Shown one piece after another: positions 25,034 through 33,646 of a DNA stretch of 64,000 bases. The notes beneath the pieces were generated by a model, which saw only the letters and a list, made by a program, of their open reading frames with translations, did no database searches and was not told the origin of the DNA. Source of the DNA: Helicobacter pylori (GTDB taxonomy: Bacteria > Campylobacterota > Campylobacteria > Campylobacterales > Helicobacteraceae). Every line of letters begins with the position of its first letter. Position 1 is the stretch's first letter. The stretch is from contig NZ_CP051500.1 of assembly GCF_016755635.1 (NCBI RefSeq), forward strand, positions 868,001 through 932,000. Direction: 5' to 3'. Position numbers and translations under genes: made by a program.

Positions 25034-25978
25034 TTATGAGTTAGGGTATAGCTCCTCTTTCTTTTTAACCTCATCAAATTCATCTTTATAGCGGTATGAG
25101 TGAGCCGGGTCATAATCCACAACGCTCTTTAAAAAACCGCTGAATTTTTTATTTTTGTCGCTAAGTTCTGAAGCCACGGTGTAATCAATCTTTTCTTTGT
25201 ATTTAGCGTTCAATAAAATAGCGCTTTTGTCCTCATCCGTTCTTAAATCAATCACGCCAATCCCAAAACTCGCATGCAAACGCTTCAATAAATCCATGAG
25301 TTGGGGGTTATGCGTATCAATATGACGGCCCACTAAATACCCCTCATTAGCCCACGAGCTGTTAGAAATCGCTTGAAAATAACACTCCCTGCAATTATTC
25401 ACGCTGATTTCTTTTTTCAATTCAAAGCTCACCAGTTTAACGGGTAAAGTGTCAAATTTCTTAGAAAAAGCGATTAAATTTTCATTAGACAATTCAGCAT
25501 GCAAAAACCTAACCCCCACCATGTCCGGATAAAGCCACCTGTCCATGCCTTTTGACGATTTCAAACTCTCTTCGTGAAAAATGGTTTTCGTGTAGCATTT
25601 CAAATTTTCATTATGAATAGCCATGTAGGTTAAAAAAGGGTGCAAATCCCTTTCATGCGCAATTTTATTATGCACGATTTTAGCGCTTGGAGCGCTTGGC
25701 TTTTGAGTATTCAAAACCGGCTCATTCATCGCGCTTTTTAGAGCGATTAAAACTGGTTTTTCTCGCACTTTTTTAAAAGGCAGTTCTTCGCCCTTGTTTA
25801 AGGCTGTATAAATATAAGAACTAACGCTCTGGTGCGGGGTTTTGCCCCCACAATCAAACATGTTTTCAATCTCGCCTTTTTCAAAAAGCTCTTTGGCTTT
25901 ATCATACACTTCAGTAGGGCTAATCGGTCCTGTGATCTCTAAAACGCTTTGAACGATTTCAATATCTTGCGGTTTCAT
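25034..25978 (-). CDS. HARE-HTH protein with PD-(D/E)XK nuclease-like domain (HP0852 type)
   Basis: The 314-residue protein starts with a winged-helix region of HARE-HTH type (IVQSVLEITGPISPTEVYDK, then GKTPHQSVSSYIYTALNKG, residues 8-63). After a linker it shows a pattern of the PD-(D/E)XK nuclease fold: WLYPDMVGV at 148-156 (Asp152), SFELKKE at 184-190 (Glu186, Lys188), and a C-terminal block FQAISNSSWANEGYLV. This combination occurs in uncharacterised COG2958-like proteins and restriction-associated proteins. It overlaps the ABC-F gene by four bases. The nuclease assignment is by motif reading only. In other strains this locus is near restriction-modification genes, which would fit a DNA-defence role. 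Confidence 0.65.
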   Translation of the reverse strand: MKPQDIEIVQSVLEITGPISPTEVYDKAKELFEKGEIENMFDCGGKTPHQSVSSYIYTALNKGEELPFKKVREKPVLIALKSAMNEPVLNTQKPSAPSAKIVHNKIAHERDLHPFLTYMAIHNENLKCYTKTIFHEESLKSSKGMDRWLYPDMVGVRFLHAELSNENLIAFSKKFDTLPVKLVSFELKKEISVNNCRECYFQAISNSSWANEGYLVGRHIDTHNPQLMDLLKRLHASFGIGVIDLRTDEDKSAILLNAKYKEKIDYTVASELSDKNKKFSGFLKSVVDYDPAHSYRYKDEFDEVKKKEELYPNS

Positions 25979-27576
25979 TTTTTGCTCGCTAAATACTCTT
26001 CATAACTGCCTTTAAAATCAATGATTGAAGCGCCTTTAGGGCTTGGGACTAATTCAATGATCCGGTTAGCATACGCATCAATGAGCTCTCTGTCGTGGCT
26101 TATGCAAATCACTGCCCCATCAAATTTAAAGAGCGCTTCACCTAGTGCGATAATCGCTTCTAAATCCAAATGGTTGGTTGGCTCATCTAGGACTAAGAAA
26201 TTCCCCCCCTCTAGCATGAGCTTGGATAAGACCATTCGGTGTTTTTCGCCCCCGCTTAAAGCGTTCACGCATTTTTCTTGCTCTTCGCCATTAAAAAGCA
26301 TCCTCCCTAAAGCGTTTCTCACCTCTGCGCTTTCAATCTTTTTATTGAAATTAAAGAGCCATTGATACAAGGTCTCTTCGCCACTAATTTCTTCGCTCAC
26401 GTTTTGAGGGAAATAGCCTTTTAAAACGGTCGCTCCCCATTTCACCACGCCCGTATCCGGCTTTAACTCTTCTACTAAAATTTTACAAAGCGTGGATTTA
26501 CCCACGCCGTTTGGCCCTATGAGAGCGATCTTGTCTTTAGGCATCACTTTCAGGCTCACTTGATTTAAAATAATTTGGTCGTCATAACTTTTAGAGATGT
26601 TTTCGCATTCTAAAGCTTCATTCCCAATGGTGCGTTTGGGTTTAAAAATAATGCTAGGATCCCTCCTGCTGGATACCGCTAAACTTTGAATGTCTAATTT
26701 ATCCAGTTGTTTTTGGCGGCTGGTGGCTTGCTTAGCTTTGGAAGCGTTAGCGCTAAAACGAGCGATAAATTTTTCTAGCTCTTCTTTTTCTTTGAGTTTT
26801 TTATTGCGTTCGGCCTCTTGCTGTTTAATCATCAAAGTAGAAGCGATATACCAATCGTCATAATTCCCGCTAAATTCGCGCACGCTGTGAAAATCCAAAT
26901 CCAAAATATGCGTGCATACCGCATTTAAAAAATGCCTGTCATGGCTGATGACTACCATCGTGCCTTCATGGCGTTTGAGGTTGTTTTCTAGCCATTCAAT
27001 GGCGTTTAAATCCAGGTTGTTAGTCGGCTCATCTAAAAGCAAAATATCCGGTTTAGGGAATAAGACTTGAGCGAGAAGGATTTTAAATTTATCGCTGCTT
27101 GGCAAGGTTTTCATCAAATCATTGTGCCTAGAGCTAGGAATGCCTAAATCTTCTAGGATTTTTTCAATCACCACTTCGCATTCATACATGGGATCTTCTT
27201 CCACGCAAATGGTTTCTAACTCCCCTAGTCTCGCATTCACTTTATCATCGCTCAAATCGCCTTCAGTGTATAAGCGCTCTTTTTCTTTGATAGCGTCATA
27301 CAAACGCTTATTGCCTATCAAAACCGCATCTTTAAGGCTCAAATCTTCAAAAGCGTATTGATCCTGCCCTAAAACCCCCATCCTCATCCCGCTTGTAATA
27401 ATGACTTCCCCACTGCTGCAATCAATGCTCTTGCTTAAAATCTTTAAAAAAGTGGATTTTCCTGCGCCATTAGCCCCAATCAGCCCGTAGCGTTTGTTTT
27501 TATCCAGCTTGATATTCACATTCTCAAACAATTTTTTAGTCGCATAGCGTTGCGTTAAGTTGATGGTTTGTAGCAT
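25975..27576 (-). CDS. ABC-F family ATPase (YbiT/EttA-like, HP0853 type)
   Basis: The 533-residue protein has two ATP-binding cassettes and no membrane domain, the mark of ABC-F translation factors. Cassette 1 has GANGAGKST (34-42), a weak signature TLPSSDKFKILLAQ, and LLLDEPTNNLDL. Cassette 2 has GPNGVGKSTL, the full signature LSGGEKHRMVLSK, and LVLDEPTNHLDL. Between them is the helical linker rich in Lys and Glu (about 245-285). Length and the weak first signature are like E. coli YbiT (530 residues). ABC-F proteins bind the ribosomal E site and rescue stalled translation. The specific substrate is unknown here. Confidence 0.88.
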   Translation of the reverse strand: MLQTINLTQRYATKKLFENVNIKLDKNKRYGLIGANGAGKSTFLKILSKSIDCSSGEVIITSGMRMGVLGQDQYAFEDLSLKDAVLIGNKRLYDAIKEKERLYTEGDLSDDKVNARLGELETICVEEDPMYECEVVIEKILEDLGIPSSRHNDLMKTLPSSDKFKILLAQVLFPKPDILLLDEPTNNLDLNAIEWLENNLKRHEGTMVVISHDRHFLNAVCTHILDLDFHSVREFSGNYDDWYIASTLMIKQQEAERNKKLKEKEELEKFIARFSANASKAKQATSRQKQLDKLDIQSLAVSSRRDPSIIFKPKRTIGNEALECENISKSYDDQIILNQVSLKVMPKDKIALIGPNGVGKSTLCKILVEELKPDTGVVKWGATVLKGYFPQNVSEEISGEETLYQWLFNFNKKIESAEVRNALGRMLFNGEEQEKCVNALSGGEKHRMVLSKLMLEGGNFLVLDEPTNHLDLEAIIALGEALFKFDGAVICISHDRELIDAYANRIIELVPSPKGASIIDFKGSYEEYLASKK

Positions 27577-27767
27577 CTTATGATTTCCTTATTTTTTGTG
27601 ATTAGAGAAAGTTTATTGTAGCGTTTTCTTTGCAATATTGTAACCCTTGCTTATTATGGTTATTCATAAGGTCTTTGACGCCCAAAATTTGATCGAGCCT
27701 ATATCATTTCCTCTTGATTTTTTATTCAATTTAAGGTAAAAATAATGCTTTAAAGCAAAAAAGGATC

Positions 27768-28751
27768 ATGTCATTGAAAGTATTTGATTACGAAGATGTC
27801 CAACTCATTCCTAATAAATGCATCGTGAATAGCCGTTCAGAGTGCGATACGACCGTTATTCTAGGCAAACATGCGTTTAAAATGCCCATAGTCCCAGCCA
27901 ACATGCAAACAATCATCAACGAATCGATCGCAGAATTTCTAGCAGAAAATGGCTATTTCTATATCATGCACCGCTTTAATGGATCGGCAAGAATCCCGTT
28001 TGTCAAAAAGATGAAAGAACGACAATTAATTAGTTCGATCAGCGTTGGGGTGAAAAAGGAAGAATGTCTTTTGATAGAAGAGTTGGCCAAGCAAGGATTA
28101 GCACCAGACTATATCACGATCGATATTGCGCATGGCTATTCAAATTCTGTCATTGAAATGATCCAACGCATCAAAACGCGTTTGCCCAAAACTTTTGTGA
28201 TTGCCGGGAACGTTGGCACGCCAGAAGCAGTCCGTGAATTAGAGAACGCCGGTGCTGACGCTACGAAAGTTGGCATCGGGCCTGGGAAAGTGTGTATCAC
28301 TAAAATCAAAACAGGCTTTGGCACGGGTGGCTGGCAACTAGCGGCTCTTAGATGGTGCGCTAAAGCAGCAAGAAAACCCATTATTGCAGATGGCGGTATT
28401 CGTACGCATGGGGATATTGCGAAATCCATACGCTTTGGCGCGACAATGGTAATGATTGGCTCGCTTTTTGCAGGGCATGAAGAATCATCTGGAGAAACAA
28501 AAATAGAAAATGGTGTCTTATATAAGGAATATTTCGGTTCAGCATCAGAGTTCCAAAAAGGTGAAAAGAAAAATATAGAAGGTAAGAAAATTTGGATCCA
28601 ACATAAAGGATCGTTAAAAGACACGCTGATTGAAATGCATCAAGATTTGCAATCTTCAATCTCTTATGCAGGCGGGAGAGACCTTGAAGCGATTCGAAAA
28701 GTGGATTATGTGATTGTGAAAAATTCAATTTTCAATGGGGACACGATCTAA
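27768..28751 (+). CDS. guaC: GMP reductase
   Basis: The 327-residue enzyme converts GMP to IMP with NADPH. Visible marks of the IMPDH/GMPR fold: catalytic loop [10 protein letters not shown] (Cys176), [14 protein letters not shown], and [15 protein letters not shown], followed by the flap [13 protein letters not shown]. The sequence is of the GuaC2 type common in Firmicutes ([16 protein letters not shown] at the start). Base and codon use (for example many GATCGAT-type stretches and few AT-rich codons) look different from the neighbours. A short AAAGGA lies before the ATG. It stands alone in orientation between two minus-strand groups, and transfer from a Gram-positive donor is likely. Confidence 0.92.
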   Translation: MSLKVFDYEDVQLIPNKCIVNSRSECDTTVILGKHAFKMPIVPANMQTIINESIAEFLAENGYFYIMHRFNGSARIPFVKKMKERQLISSISVGVKKEECLLIEELAKQGLAPDYITIDIAHGYSNSVIEMIQRIKTRLPKTFVIAGNVGTPEAVRELENAGADATKVGIGPGKVCITKIKTGFGTGGWQLAALRWCAKAARKPIIADGGIRTHGDIAKSIRFGATMVMIGSLFAGHEESSGETKIENGVLYKEYFGSASEFQKGEKKNIEGKKIWIQHKGSLKDTLIEMHQDLQSSISYAGGRDLEAIRKVDYVIVKNSIFNGDTI

Positions 28752-28774
28752 AAAAGATCAATGAAACAATAAAG

Positions 28775-29353
28775 CTAATTTTTACGAGCGAAATGCCTTT
28801 CAATGCAGTCGCATAAGATGTGGATCATAAGAATGTGCATTTCTTGGATTCGTGGGGTGTCATCGCTAGGGACAATCAACATTATATCGCTTAAAGACTT
28901 CATTTTCCCCCCATCACGCCCCGCTAAACTAAGCGTTTTCATCCCTAAATCTTTGGCTTTTTCATAAGCTTTTAGGACATTTTTGGAATTACCGCTTGTA
29001 GAAATCCCTATCAAAACATCGTTTTTTACCCCCAACGCTTCCACTTGTCTGGCAAACACTTCTTCATAACCATAATCGTTCGCAATGGCGGTGAGGGCTG
29101 AGGTATCCGTGTTTAAACTTATCGCGCTCAAACCTTTCCTTTCTAGTTTATAGCGCCCAGTCAATTCAGCGGCAAAATGCTGTGCATCGCTCGCACTCCC
29201 CCCATTACCGCAAATAAGGATTTTCCCTTGATTTTCTAAAGTTTCTATCAAAAGATGAACGCTTTGCTTTAACGCATCTTGCAAACTTTCTAAACTTTTT
29301 TCTAACGCTTCCTTATGGGCTAAAAATTCTTTTTTTATTAAATCATCAATCAT
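28775..29353 (-). CDS. gmhA: Sedoheptulose-7-phosphate isomerase
   Basis: The 192-residue SIS-domain protein makes D-glycero-D-manno-heptose 7-phosphate, the first step to ADP-heptose for the LPS core. [21 protein letters not shown] (residues 48 onward), [18 protein letters not shown] and [11 protein letters not shown] match the family, and the length is standard. It overlaps hldE by eight bases and is the last gene of the heptose operon. In H. pylori the pathway also makes heptose metabolites that activate host ALPK1/TIFA signalling when delivered to cells. Confidence 0.95.
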   Translation of the reverse strand: MIDDLIKKEFLAHKEALEKSLESLQDALKQSVHLLIETLENQGKILICGNGGSASDAQHFAAELTGRYKLERKGLSAISLNTDTSALTAIANDYGYEEVFARQVEALGVKNDVLIGISTSGNSKNVLKAYEKAKDLGMKTLSLAGRDGGKMKSLSDIMLIVPSDDTPRIQEMHILMIHILCDCIERHFARKN

Positions 29354-30731
29354 TGCATGTCCTTTTAATTTTTTCTATGATAGCGCTTGTGGAATAACCT
29401 TCTTCAAACTCCATCAAACGGGTTTCTTTAGCAAACTCGCTCCCTATGACTTCTTTATTGAGATAGTCTGCTCCCTTGACTAAAATATCAGGCTTTAGGG
29501 CTTGAATTAATTGGATTGGCGTGTCTTCTTCAAACACCACAACATAATCCACGCAAGACAAACTCGCTAAAAGAAACGCCCTGTCTTTTTCGCTCACTAT
29601 GGGGCGTTTATCCCCCTTAAGCCTTTTAATGGAATTATCGCTATTTAACCCCACAATGAGAATATCCCCTAAAGCTTTAGCCTTTTGCAAATAACTCGCA
29701 TGCCCTTTATGGAGAATGTCAAAACAGCCATTGGTGAAAACGATTTTTTGCTGATCTAAAGTTTCTAACAGCTTTTCTAAAGGGAGGATTTTAGGGTGCG
29801 TTTGGTTTAAAATCAAAGCGATTTCTTCTAAACTCGCTAACGCGCTCCCCATTTTACCCACCACCACAGCCGCCGCCGCATTGGCAAACTCGCAAGCATC
29901 TTTTAGGCTCTTTGATTCTAATAAAGAGAGCGTTAAAGACGCGATCACTGTATCGCCAGCTCCCGTGACATCATAAACTTCTTTAGCGATAGTGGGGCAA
30001 TTGACTAGCTCGTTTTTTTCTAAAAAAGCGATGCCTTGTTCGCTCAAAGTGACTAAAGGCATAGCGATTTGATAAGTTTCTTTTAAGATTTGGAGCGCTT
30101 TTAATAAATTCGCATGGCTGTCTAATTTCAAATGGAGCGCATGCTCTAATTCAGCGCGATTAGGCGTGATCAAACTCGCATGGGAATATTTGCTATAATC
30201 CTTTCCTTTAGGGTCGCATAAAATGAGCTTGTGGTATTGGTTGGCTAGAGTGATCATTTTTTGAGTGAGTTCAAAATCCAACACGCCCTTATTGTAATCT
30301 GAAAGGATCACGCCATCTATTTCTTGGATCTTTTCTGTGAAAAAATCTAAAAGTCTTTTTCTTAAATCAGCGTTTAAGGGGTCTTTGATTTCCTTATCCA
30401 CGCGCGCGATTTGCTGGTTTTGCGCGATAATGCGCGTCTTAAGCGTGGTGCAACGGGTTTTATCTGTTAAAATGCCTGAAGTGTCAATATTCCTAGCTTT
30501 GAGAGCGTTCAAAAAATGCTCGCCCTCTAAATCATCGCCCACGACCCCACATAAAAAAACTTTAGCTTTTAAAGAAATGAGGTTATTAGCCACATTGGCC
30601 GCTCCGCCTAAATTCTTGCTCTCTTTTTTGACTTCTAAAACAGGCACAGGGGCTTCAGGAGAAAGGCGTTCGCTCTTCCCCCACAAATAATAATCAGCGA
30701 TCAGATCGCCTACGACTAGGATTTTTTTCAT
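29346..30731 (-). CDS. hldE: Bifunctional heptose-7-phosphate kinase / heptose-1-phosphate adenylyltransferase
   Basis: Two domains are visible. The N-terminal ribokinase-type sugar kinase (residues 1-310) has GGAANVANN and the anion-hole motif [10 protein letters not shown]; the C-terminal nucleotidyltransferase has [17 protein letters not shown] (about 330-346). I chose the ATG at 30731 (461 residues) because AAGGA lies eight bases before it; an ATG two codons upstream is too close to that site. The enzyme phosphorylates heptose 7-phosphate and later adds AMP to heptose 1-phosphate. It is cotranscribed with gmhA, hldD and gmhB. Confidence 0.95.
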   Translation of the reverse strand: MKKILVVGDLIADYYLWGKSERLSPEAPVPVLEVKKESKNLGGAANVANNLISLKAKVFLCGVVGDDLEGEHFLNALKARNIDTSGILTDKTRCTTLKTRIIAQNQQIARVDKEIKDPLNADLRKRLLDFFTEKIQEIDGVILSDYNKGVLDFELTQKMITLANQYHKLILCDPKGKDYSKYSHASLITPNRAELEHALHLKLDSHANLLKALQILKETYQIAMPLVTLSEQGIAFLEKNELVNCPTIAKEVYDVTGAGDTVIASLTLSLLESKSLKDACEFANAAAAVVVGKMGSALASLEEIALILNQTHPKILPLEKLLETLDQQKIVFTNGCFDILHKGHASYLQKAKALGDILIVGLNSDNSIKRLKGDKRPIVSEKDRAFLLASLSCVDYVVVFEEDTPIQLIQALKPDILVKGADYLNKEVIGSEFAKETRLMEFEEGYSTSAIIEKIKRTCND

Positions 30732-31720
30732 GCGCATTGTCCTTTAAAAATCGCATGGATATGGGGCAAATAATCTTTAATACCGCTTTCTAAATCGTAT
30801 AAAGGGGTGTAATCTAAATCCAAAATAGCAGGTTCAATATGCGCTTGGGTGTGCTTTTGGAAAAAAGCATAAGGGTTTTTAATATAGCTCACTTTAAAAT
30901 CCCCTAAATGCTCTTTTAAAATGCTAACTATTTCATTATAACTTCTGGCTTGCGAATAACCCACATTATAAACCCCGCTTTTTTGAGTCTTCATCGCTTT
31001 CACATTCGCTTGGATCACATCTTCAATATAGACAAAATCCCTTAATTGCTCGCCAAATTCAAAAAGCTTGACTTCCTTAAACGCCAGCGCTTGCAAAGCG
31101 AGTTGCAAAACCATGGAAGCGGTTTTTTCTTTATAAAATTCCCTAGGCCCATAGACATTAAAATACCTTAAGCCCACTTGAATGTTATCGCTTGAATGCG
31201 AAAGAACAAATTCGTCCATGCAAAGCTTGGAAAAGCCATAAACATTTTCAGGACTTTCGTTTTTGCCCACCACATTGGGGGCTTTGGTGTTGCCATAAAC
31301 GCCCGCTGAAGAAGCGTAAATCACTTTAGCTTTTTTTTGGCGAGCGATTTCTAAAAGGTTTAAAAAAGCCTGATAATTGGTTTTCATCACTAATTCTTGA
31401 TTGAGCATAGTCGTATCAGAAACAGCGGCTTGGTGGAACAAATAATCAAAATGCAATTTTTCTAAACGCCTTAAATCTAAGGGGTTATTAATATCAGCTA
31501 CAATCACCTCACCCTTAAAACCGATTAAATTCTTAAAATGCCCTAAAGAACTCGGGCGGTTATTATTGAAAAGCGTGTTACTGCGGAATTTATCCAAAAT
31601 GACTACTTTAGCTTTAGGGTGGTTCTCTTGAAAATAAAAGGCCAGATTACTGCCTACAAAGCCAGCCCCACCGGTGATTAAAATCGTTTGATTTTCTAAT
31701 CCATCATCAATATAACGCAT
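30728..31720 (-). CDS. hldD: ADP-L-glycero-D-manno-heptose 6-epimerase
   Basis: The 330-residue NAD(P)-dependent epimerase carries the Rossmann motif TGGAGFVGSNLA (residues 16-27) and catalytic YGFSK (YxxxK). NVYGPREFY and DFVYIEDVIQANV are typical of the extended SDR family. It makes the final ADP-L,D-heptose. It sits in the operon gmhB-hldD-hldE-gmhA and overlaps hldE by a few bases. The length is normal for the family. Confidence 0.95.
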   Translation of the reverse strand: MRYIDDGLENQTILITGGAGFVGSNLAFYFQENHPKAKVVILDKFRSNTLFNNNRPSSLGHFKNLIGFKGEVIVADINNPLDLRRLEKLHFDYLFHQAAVSDTTMLNQELVMKTNYQAFLNLLEIARQKKAKVIYASSAGVYGNTKAPNVVGKNESPENVYGFSKLCMDEFVLSHSSDNIQVGLRYFNVYGPREFYKEKTASMVLQLALQALAFKEVKLFEFGEQLRDFVYIEDVIQANVKAMKTQKSGVYNVGYSQARSYNEIVSILKEHLGDFKVSYIKNPYAFFQKHTQAHIEPAILDLDYTPLYDLESGIKDYLPHIHAIFKGQCA

Positions 31721-31728
31721 TACTATCC

Positions 31729-32250
31729 TTATTTGATTAGTTCCATCATCTCTTTAAGATCTTTACATTGTATCCAAGAATGAGAAGTTTTTAAAAAATT
31801 TGCACTCAATAAAAGGTTATTTTTAACTTTAGCATTCAAGCCGGCTAACATGTCGCTCTCTTTATCGCCTATCATAAAAGATCGCTCCAAACAAATTTGA
31901 TGCTCTTTAGCGGCTTGTAAAATCAAAAAGGGTTTTGGCTTCCTGCAAGCGCAATTTTCTTCTGGGGCGTGCCTGCAAAAATAGATGCCATCCAGATTAA
32001 AACCTAATTCTTTAAGCAAGCTTTCTTGGAGGTATTCAGTGAGTTGTTCAAAATCTTTAAGGGTGTAATAGCCCCGGTTGATCCCAGATTGGTTGGTGAT
32101 TAAAAGCAGTTTGTAGCCTAAAGATTTCGCATGCTTTAGCAATTCAAAAATCCCTTTTTGAAACTCAAAATCTTCTTTTTGACTCACATAGCCTTTATCA
32201 ATATTGATAATGCCGTCTCTGTCCAAAAAAAGGGCTTTGTTAGTGGCCAT
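31729..32250 (-). CDS. gmhB: D-glycero-beta-D-manno-heptose 1,7-bisphosphate phosphatase
   Basis: The true start is taken as the ATG at 32250 (MATNKALFLDRDG; 173 residues) because AAAGGAG lies upstream with good spacing; the frame is open further but without support. It is a HAD phosphatase: DRDG nucleophile block near residue 10, LLITNQSG, a zinc-binding cluster with CRHAPEENCACRKPKP, and MIGDKESDMLAG. It removes the 7-phosphate in ADP-heptose synthesis. It overlaps the end of the upstream membrane-protein gene by 11 bases. Confidence 0.94.
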   Translation of the reverse strand: MATNKALFLDRDGIINIDKGYVSQKEDFEFQKGIFELLKHAKSLGYKLLLITNQSGINRGYYTLKDFEQLTEYLQESLLKELGFNLDGIYFCRHAPEENCACRKPKPFLILQAAKEHQICLERSFMIGDKESDMLAGLNAKVKNNLLLSANFLKTSHSWIQCKDLKEMMELIK

Positions 32251-32980
32251 GCGAATGCGCTCCTTTATGATCATGCTGAGTGGTGCTATTTTGATGATGC
32301 ATCGCATGGGGCATTTTATGATTAATGAGCATGATCCCCATATAAAGGACATAAAGCCCAAAAACCCCCATTAAGCCTTTAGACAAAAGATTGAAAAATT
32401 TCCTGTAAGAAATGGAAATCTTGCTCAAAAAAATCCCCATTAAAAACAACGGCACGCTAGTGCCAAGCCCAAAAGAAAGGCCTAGTATCGCTCCCATAAA
32501 CGCGCTATGACTGAGAATCACGCTCGCTAAAAACGAATACACCATCATGCAAGGTAAAAACCCGTTCAGCACGCCTAAGAAATACAGCCCTAGAATGTTT
32601 TGAGATTGCAAGGTTTTTTTCATCAAAAAAGAGATGAAAGGGATTTGAAAGCTTAATTTTTCCACTTTAGCTCCCAAGAGCGCTAAAAGGATTAAAACAA
32701 TTCCCATGCTAATGAATAAAACGCCCCTAAAACCCATGCCCACGCTAAGACTACGCCCTAAACCTGCCGTTATAGCCCCTAAAAGCATGTAAGTGCTGAT
32801 CCTCCCTACATTATAGAGGGCATGGCAAGTGAGCTGGTAAGAAAAGCTCGTAATTTTAGAAAATCTTATTTGACTAAACGCGCTCACAATCCCCCCACAC
32901 ATGCCCACACAATGCCCTAAAGACATGCTCAAAGCGGCTAAAAACATGCCCAAAAAACTCAAATTCTGCATCATTTGCAT
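32240..32980 (-). CDS. DsbD/TauE-like membrane protein with His-rich tail (HP0861 type)
   Basis: The 246-residue polytopic membrane protein has about six hydrophobic segments. It carries the motif SLGHCVGMCGGIVSAF near its start, which is the mark of the DsbD_2 / UreH-like sulfite-exporter family (PF13386). Members are tied to metal handling and cytochrome oxidase maturation in related epsilonproteobacteria. The C-terminus (HKMPHAMHHQNSTTQHDHKG, then HSHGH) contains about ten histidines and could bind Cu, Ni or Zn. The gene lies between coaX and gmhB in a tightly packed operon. Function is not known to me beyond the family. Confidence 0.72.
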   Translation of the reverse strand: MQMMQNLSFLGMFLAALSMSLGHCVGMCGGIVSAFSQIRFSKITSFSYQLTCHALYNVGRISTYMLLGAITAGLGRSLSVGMGFRGVLFISMGIVLILLALLGAKVEKLSFQIPFISFLMKKTLQSQNILGLYFLGVLNGFLPCMMVYSFLASVILSHSAFMGAILGLSFGLGTSVPLFLMGIFLSKISISYRKFFNLLSKGLMGVFGLYVLYMGIMLINHKMPHAMHHQNSTTQHDHKGAHSHGH

Positions 32981-33642
32981 TCTAGTATCCCTGCTTTTTT
33001 AAGAGCGATTTCCATCCCGTCAAAAACCAAACGCTCCTTGCAAACAGAATGGGGTAAAAACGCGCTCAAATACTTCGCATCGCCCCCACAAAGATAGATT
33101 TTTTGATCTTTGGCTAAATGCTGGATACAAGAGATGATACTCAAAACCATGCCGTAATTCACAGCGTCTCTGGTGTTTTTAGGTAAAACTTCTAAAGAAT
33201 CTAATGCTTTGAAAGGTTGCTCTAAAATTTTAGCGCTTTTTTTATACGCATGAATATATTGGGCTAAACCGGGCAAAATACACCCTCCTAAATGCTTACC
33301 CTCTTTGACTAAATCAATCGTAATCGCGCTCCCCGCATCCACCACCACGCCATTATTTAGCGCTAAACACGCCATTTGCCGGTCTATCCCAAGCCCTACA
33401 TAGTCGGTTTCTAAATGAAAAAATCCTGCAATATTTTTAGCGTTAGGGTAACAATTTAAAAGGGCTTTTTCATTTTCTTCATTCACGCTAATGTAAAAAA
33501 TTTCCTTTTGAATACCCAAACGCTTTAAATCTTCTTTAGTGCTTGAAAAGAGCTGGTAATTTTGCGCGAAATGGATGCACGTGTTGCCTATATCGCATAA
33601 AATTAGGTTTTTCAAATCTGTAAAAGATTGCCTAGCTGGCAT
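32971..33642 (-). CDS. coaX: Type III pantothenate kinase
   Basis: The 223-residue protein phosphorylates pantothenate, the first step of coenzyme A synthesis. Type III marks are present: LCDIGNTCIHFA (phosphate-binding Asp, near residue 14), GLGIDRQMACLA, VVVDAGSAITIDLV and GGCILPGLAQYIHAY. H. pylori uses CoaX in place of CoaA. It overlaps the next gene by ten bases and follows the lipoprotein gene closely. Confidence 0.93.
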   Translation of the reverse strand: MPARQSFTDLKNLILCDIGNTCIHFAQNYQLFSSTKEDLKRLGIQKEIFYISVNEENEKALLNCYPNAKNIAGFFHLETDYVGLGIDRQMACLALNNGVVVDAGSAITIDLVKEGKHLGGCILPGLAQYIHAYKKSAKILEQPFKALDSLEVLPKNTRDAVNYGMVLSIISCIQHLAKDQKIYLCGGDAKYLSAFLPHSVCKERLVFDGMEIALKKAGILECK

Positions 33643-33646
33643 AGAC

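Noticed and set aside
28136..28728. Long minus-strand frames opposite guaC
   Set aside because: They mirror the guaC codons; low-complexity product and no start signals. Long antisense frames here reflect the unusual codon use of guaC.
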